Origin: Candidatus Cloacimonadota bacterium
Lineage (GTDB): Bacteria; Cloacimonadota; Cloacimonadia; Cloacimonadales; JAIOQZ01
DNA length: 44,928 nucleotides
Direction: 5' to 3'
Assembly: GCA_021108395.1 (NCBI GenBank)
Contig: JAIOQZ010000006.1
Coordinates: 1 to 44,928 of the forward strand
Shown one piece after another: positions 41,606 through 44,928 of this stretch; the first letter of the stretch is position 1, and each line of letters starts with the position of its first letter. Under the pieces are notes generated by a model that was given only the letters and a program-made list of their open reading frames with translations, had not been told where the DNA came from and did not search any database. The translations under genes and the position numbers were made by a program.

Positions 41606-42603
41606 TGTCGGCTTTCACACACGGCAAGGCAGAGCGGAACGCTCCGGCGGACAGCCATGCCATGAACGCCGCCATCCAGTATGAACCGCCCGCGCTGGAA
41701 CGTCCGCGCCTCTTTTGCGATCCGCGCTGGGTGAGCGCTTTCGCCGACAGCTTTGGCTTTGACACCGACTGGTGCGTGTGCAAACGTGGCGATGAACTGG
41801 TGGCGGCGCTGCCGTTGCTGCCCCGCCGGCGCTTGGGGCGGCGCTATGTGAACACACCGCAGATGATGCCCTACAATCCTGTCTGGTTCGCTCCGGCGGA
41901 CGACAGGCCGCCGGGCCGCGTCGGACGCGAACGGCTGGAAGCGTGCAGGGCCATTGCCGCCCTGCTGCGTGACACGTTTGGCAAGATCGACATAGCGCTC
42001 GATCCATCGCACCACGATATGCGCGGCTTCACCTGGTCGGGCTTGCAGGCGCAGCCTCGCTATACATACCACGTCGATTTGTCGGTTGATCCCCGGCTTC
42101 ACGCCTCAAAGAAAAACGCCTTGCACAAGGCCGAGCGCGAAGACTTTGCGCTGCACGAGGAGCGCGACCTCGACAGCTTCATCACATTGCAACGGCTCAC
42201 TATGCAACGCCAGGGCAAACGCTTGGCCGTCCCCGAGCCGCTCCAGCTCAAGCTGCTGGGGCGTATGCTCGACGAGGGTTTTCTTCGTCAGTTCGTCGTC
42301 AAGGCCGACGGCGCCATCGTGCACACGCGCCTGTGGCTGTTCGACCAGCATCACTCTGTGGTTCACGCCTGGCAGGGCGTCAGCGACCCGCAGTGGCTGC
42401 CTCGCGGCGTTTACACATGGTCAACCCTGGCTTTGATGCGCCTCATGCGTGATGAAGGCCGGCAGACGCTTGACCTGGGCGGCGCCAATATCGACTCGAT
42501 CGCACAGTTCAAGGCAGGCTTCGGTGGCCAACTGAAGCTGTACTTCAGAGTGAGCAAGCCGCTCCCCTCGCTGCTCGGTTTGCTTCGCGGGAGGCGGGGA
42601 TGA
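41605..42603 (+). CDS. FemAB/GNAT-like acyltransferase, copy 2
   Basis: The ATG at 41605 shares a base with the previous stop (TGATG). The 332-residue protein is a paralogue of copy 1: FCDPRWVSAFADSF, MRGFTWSGLQAQPRYTYHVDL, SKKNALHKAEREDF and RQTLDLGGANIDSIAQFKAGFGGQL align with the same parts. The divergence is large, so the duplication is old and the two probably act on different acceptors or as a heterodimer. No signal peptide. Role inferred as modification of a surface polymer precursor. Confidence 0.8.
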   Translation: MSAFTHGKAERNAPADSHAMNAAIQYEPPALERPRLFCDPRWVSAFADSFGFDTDWCVCKRGDELVAALPLLPRRRLGRRYVNTPQMMPYNPVWFAPADDRPPGRVGRERLEACRAIAALLRDTFGKIDIALDPSHHDMRGFTWSGLQAQPRYTYHVDLSVDPRLHASKKNALHKAEREDFALHEERDLDSFITLQRLTMQRQGKRLAVPEPLQLKLLGRMLDEGFLRQFVVKADGAIVHTRLWLFDQHHSVVHAWQGVSDPQWLPRGVYTWSTLALMRLMRDEGRQTLDLGGANIDSIAQFKAGFGGQLKLYFRVSKPLPSLLGLLRGRRG

Positions 42604-44324
42604 TCAGCGTTCTCATTGATCGCAAGCTCGAACAGTACGAACGCAAGATTCGCTATTCCGTGGACTTCATCTTCTCCACCCTGGGCTACAAATATCGCTT
42701 CGTGAAGCAACTGAGCGATCTGGAAGAGCGCGACATGCTGTTCTTCTACAGTCTCATCGAACCAACGAACGACGAACTGCTCGCGGTGGGGCCGCAACGC
42801 CTGATGTTCGTGTGCCCGGTCGAGATCGAGCAGGCGGGGCGCTTCAATATATACGATCCCGGCACCCAGAAGCGCAGTCGGCTCAGGGAAATCGTGCGCG
42901 AGATACAGCTCTACAAAGCGGCTCCGGTCATCGCAGGCCGTCCATTTCAGCATCCGTTGATGGTGCAGAGCACCGGACAGCAGACCACCGGGCGTTTCGG
43001 CTTCGACCTCATCGGCAATGTGTTCTATCACCTGGCCGGATGTGAGGCGTTGTCCGCCGACGCAGGCGATGGCCAGGAGTCGATGTTTGCCGCCTGGTCG
43101 CATCTGCCGGTGGTGAACATGCTGCTGTGGCTGCTCGACCAGTTCCTGCAGGAATCGATGAAACCGGTGCAGGGCTATCTGGCGCGTCGGGCGCTGTGGC
43201 CGCACGGCGAGCCGATGGCGGTGGCGATTACCCACAAGGTGTGCCACTTGCAGAAATGGCGGATGGGCACGCTGATGAAAAGCTTCGTCAAGGACATCCT
43301 GTGGCTGTTCACCTTTCGCTGGAAACGCTGGGCAGGCAGCCTGATGGGCAAATGCCGCTTTCTGCTGACAAACTGGGAACCATACTGGAACTTCGACACT
43401 ATCTTTGCGCAGCAGGCACGCCACAAACTGCGCAGTACGTTCTTCTTCGGCGTTCAGTCAGATGACCCGCAGGACATAGACTACCATCCCGAAGACCCCG
43501 ACCTGCGCGCTGTTACCGGCGAAATCGAGCGAAGCGGCTGCGAGATGGCGCTGCTGGCCAGCTCGCGTTCGCACAAGGATGAAAGCAGCCTGCGCAGCCA
43601 GAAGGCCCGCTTTTCGGAGCAATGGTCAACGCGGCGGCCAGGGGTGCGGCAGAACGGCTGTCATCATCATCGCACCGTCACCCCAGACCTGCACCAGAAG
43701 GTGAAGCTGGCATACGACAGCAGTCGCGGCTGGCCACAGCGCAACGGCTTTCTGGATGGCATCGCCTTTCCCTGGTATCCCTATGCCTGGGAGGTGGATG
43801 ACGCCAACCGCTATGAGGCGCTCGAGTTCGGCCTGCATTTCTCCGACCGCTCGTTGCGGTTGTCGCCGTGGCGCAACGTGCCGCCAGAGCAGGCGCAGCG
43901 CATCGTGAAGAACCTGCTGCAAACAGTCGAGCCAACCCAGGGGCTGCTCACCTTCGAGTTCGATGTGGCGCACTTTGACGAGATACCATACCTCAAGCGG
44001 CTGTTTGCCTACCTCACCGACCTGCTGAACCAGCGCAATATCCACGTCGATACCCTGCACAACCTGTGGCGCTGGTGGCGGCGGCGCAACCGCGTCGAGA
44101 TACTTGAGGGCGCCGGTGAGATATTGCTGCAGTTTCCCGATGACCTGCCCGCCTTCACGCTGGACATCGCCGGCTCGCTGAAGATACTGGCTGTCGAGGG
44201 GGCGCAATATTCCCTACAGCCTGGGCGCGTCACTTTTCTCGATGTGAAAGCGGGAACCAGCGCTCGGGTGCGGCTGCACGCCGTTCTGGGGCAGCCGACA
44301 CAAGAGGAGGCGACGCATGGCTGA
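42600..44324 (+). CDS. Polysaccharide-deacetylase-like protein with degenerate active site
   Basis: The 574-residue protein follows the layout of polysaccharide deacetylases with an extended N-terminal domain (about 1-200), the NodB-like barrel (about 205-500) and a C-terminal beta domain. Where active members have the metal-binding THDVD the sequence is THKVCH (211-216), so both Asp are replaced. The later LHGS-type His motif is MALLASS (316-322), and the RQHxLRF segment is RQNGCHHH (350-357). The fold elements nearby are kept (EPYWNFDTIFAQQ, LRSTFFFGV, AYDSSRGWPQRNGF). It is probably not a metal-dependent deacetylase; a binding or scaffold role is possible. It overlaps both neighbours. Confidence 0.8.
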   Translation: MISVLIDRKLEQYERKIRYSVDFIFSTLGYKYRFVKQLSDLEERDMLFFYSLIEPTNDELLAVGPQRLMFVCPVEIEQAGRFNIYDPGTQKRSRLREIVREIQLYKAAPVIAGRPFQHPLMVQSTGQQTTGRFGFDLIGNVFYHLAGCEALSADAGDGQESMFAAWSHLPVVNMLLWLLDQFLQESMKPVQGYLARRALWPHGEPMAVAITHKVCHLQKWRMGTLMKSFVKDILWLFTFRWKRWAGSLMGKCRFLLTNWEPYWNFDTIFAQQARHKLRSTFFFGVQSDDPQDIDYHPEDPDLRAVTGEIERSGCEMALLASSRSHKDESSLRSQKARFSEQWSTRRPGVRQNGCHHHRTVTPDLHQKVKLAYDSSRGWPQRNGFLDGIAFPWYPYAWEVDDANRYEALEFGLHFSDRSLRLSPWRNVPPEQAQRIVKNLLQTVEPTQGLLTFEFDVAHFDEIPYLKRLFAYLTDLLNQRNIHVDTLHNLWRWWRRRNRVEILEGAGEILLQFPDDLPAFTLDIAGSLKILAVEGAQYSLQPGRVTFLDVKAGTSARVRLHAVLGQPTQEEATHG

Positions 44325-44928
44325 TGTACTCATTCTTACGCTGTCGCATGTGCCGCGTGACGCCCGTCTGTATCACAAGCTCGCCCTCAGCCTGTCGTCA
44401 CGGCACAGGGTGACAATCGCCTGCCCTGGCCCCGTGCCGCAGGACGAGCCGAACATCGCCTGGGTCGCGTTGGAGCAGAGCAATCGGCTGAGCATGCTGC
44501 GCTCGCTCGAACAAATCGCCGTTCGCCGCGCCCCTGGCGTCATCGTCTGTGTCGAGCCGCTCACCATGCTGGCAGGCATTCGGGCGCGCAAGCGCCTGCA
44601 TTCGCCGCCGCGACTGATATACGATTGCCACGAATGGTTTGCGCTGGCGTTTGCCGAGCGTTTTCCTCAGTGGCTGCGGCCGCTGGCTGGCTGGCTCTAT
44701 GGCCGCCTCGAAGACCACCTGCTGCGCCGCATGGACGCCGCGATTACCGTCAACGACGAGCTGGCGGCCCGTCTGCGCCGCACCTGCGATGATGTAATCG
44801 TGTGCGCCAACTACCCCGCCGACATCGCTCACCAGCCACGCGCCCGCAAGGAGTATGACGTCGTCTATGCCGGTGGTATCGGTTGCAGGAAGGGCATGCT
44901 GAAGCTGCTGCAGGCGGCGTTGCTGCTG
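44317..44928 (+). CDS. Glycosyltransferase, N-terminal part (3' end outside window)
   Basis: The frame from ATG 44317 (GAGGAGG 6 nt upstream) is open to the right edge for 204 codons. The N-terminus (ADVLILTLSHVPRDARLYHKLALSLSSRHRVTIACP) and the middle (RLIYDCHEWFALAF, RMDAAITVNDELAARLR, YDVVYAGGIGCRKGM) match GT4-type (GT-B fold) glycosyltransferases. In that fold this is the acceptor-binding half, and the donor-binding half would follow. It overlaps the deacetylase-like gene by 8 nt, so it belongs to the same cluster and probably adds a sugar to a surface polysaccharide. Confidence 0.85.
   Translation, partial: MADVLILTLSHVPRDARLYHKLALSLSSRHRVTIACPGPVPQDEPNIAWVALEQSNRLSMLRSLEQIAVRRAPGVIVCVEPLTMLAGIRARKRLHSPPRLIYDCHEWFALAFAERFPQWLRPLAGWLYGRLEDHLLRRMDAAITVNDELAARLRRTCDDVIVCANYPADIAHQPRARKEYDVVYAGGIGCRKGMLKLLQAALLL

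Overview
The window looks like the chromosome of an uncultured bacterium of the Fibrobacterota-Chlorobiota-Bacteroidota (FCB) type, perhaps Cloacimonadota or a neighbouring candidate phylum. The main clue is a C-terminal sorting domain with the signature NYPNPFNPETTI...IYNxxGQ, seen on two secreted proteins, with a close variant on a third. LamG, FG-GAP and beta-helix exoproteins, a glycine-rich RRM protein and a soluble NtrB/NtrC pair fit this group. The phylum is an inference. No rRNA or other phylogenetic marker beyond the tmRNA and one tRNA is present.

Left part (1-11564), mostly minus strand: a very large secreted alpha/beta-hydrolase plus beta-helix protein that runs off the left edge; a type III-like restriction-modification pair (mod-res); and an exoprotein operon made of an FG-GAP protein followed by a gene that appears frameshifted, with a protease-type propeptide in one frame and beta-helix, TPR and sorting domain in the next.

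The stretch 11747-14344 is a scrap yard of mobile DNA: a zinc-ribbon plus MuF-like phage head protein, a NERD-domain fragment, the end of an IS3-type transposase, four small phage genes ending in a tail-fibre-like protein, a strong terminator, and an unexplained array of six half-sites (TTTGCCA-N5/6-GTGATACT) partly organised as a 94-bp tandem repeat.

The stretch 14345-24726 holds compact regulator-plus-effector operons: PadR with a flavin oxidoreductase; DEAD-box RNA helicase DeaD; a membrane protein; GntR with an ABC transporter; a C_GCAxxG_C_C protein; an HNH endonuclease whose methyltransferase partner is reduced to a remnant; and ArsR with a CSC-motif permease and a mini-thioredoxin. An AT-rich AbiEi/AbiEii toxin-antitoxin pair follows (24979-26564).

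The stretch 26669-34146 holds an RRM protein, the tmRNA gene (tag ANDNFALAA), a DUF2156 protein, a GAF-PAS protein without an output domain, two LamG paralogues around a minimal sorting-domain protein, an FkbM methyltransferase, an exported VOC protein and tRNA-Lys(CTT).

The right part (34147-44928) is a run of plus-strand genes: HDOD protein, CheY, a CheZ with four CheY-binding-like tails, a receiver, a small CSCG protein, a receiver with a SHOCT-like tail, a soluble PAS histidine kinase and an NtrC-type sigma-54 activator. From the CSCG gene onward most genes overlap or abut. They lead without a break into two FemAB/GNAT-like acyltransferase paralogues, a polysaccharide-deacetylase homologue that has lost its metal-binding motif, and a glycosyltransferase cut by the window edge. 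The arrangement suggests that phosphorelay signalling and surface-polymer modification are expressed together.
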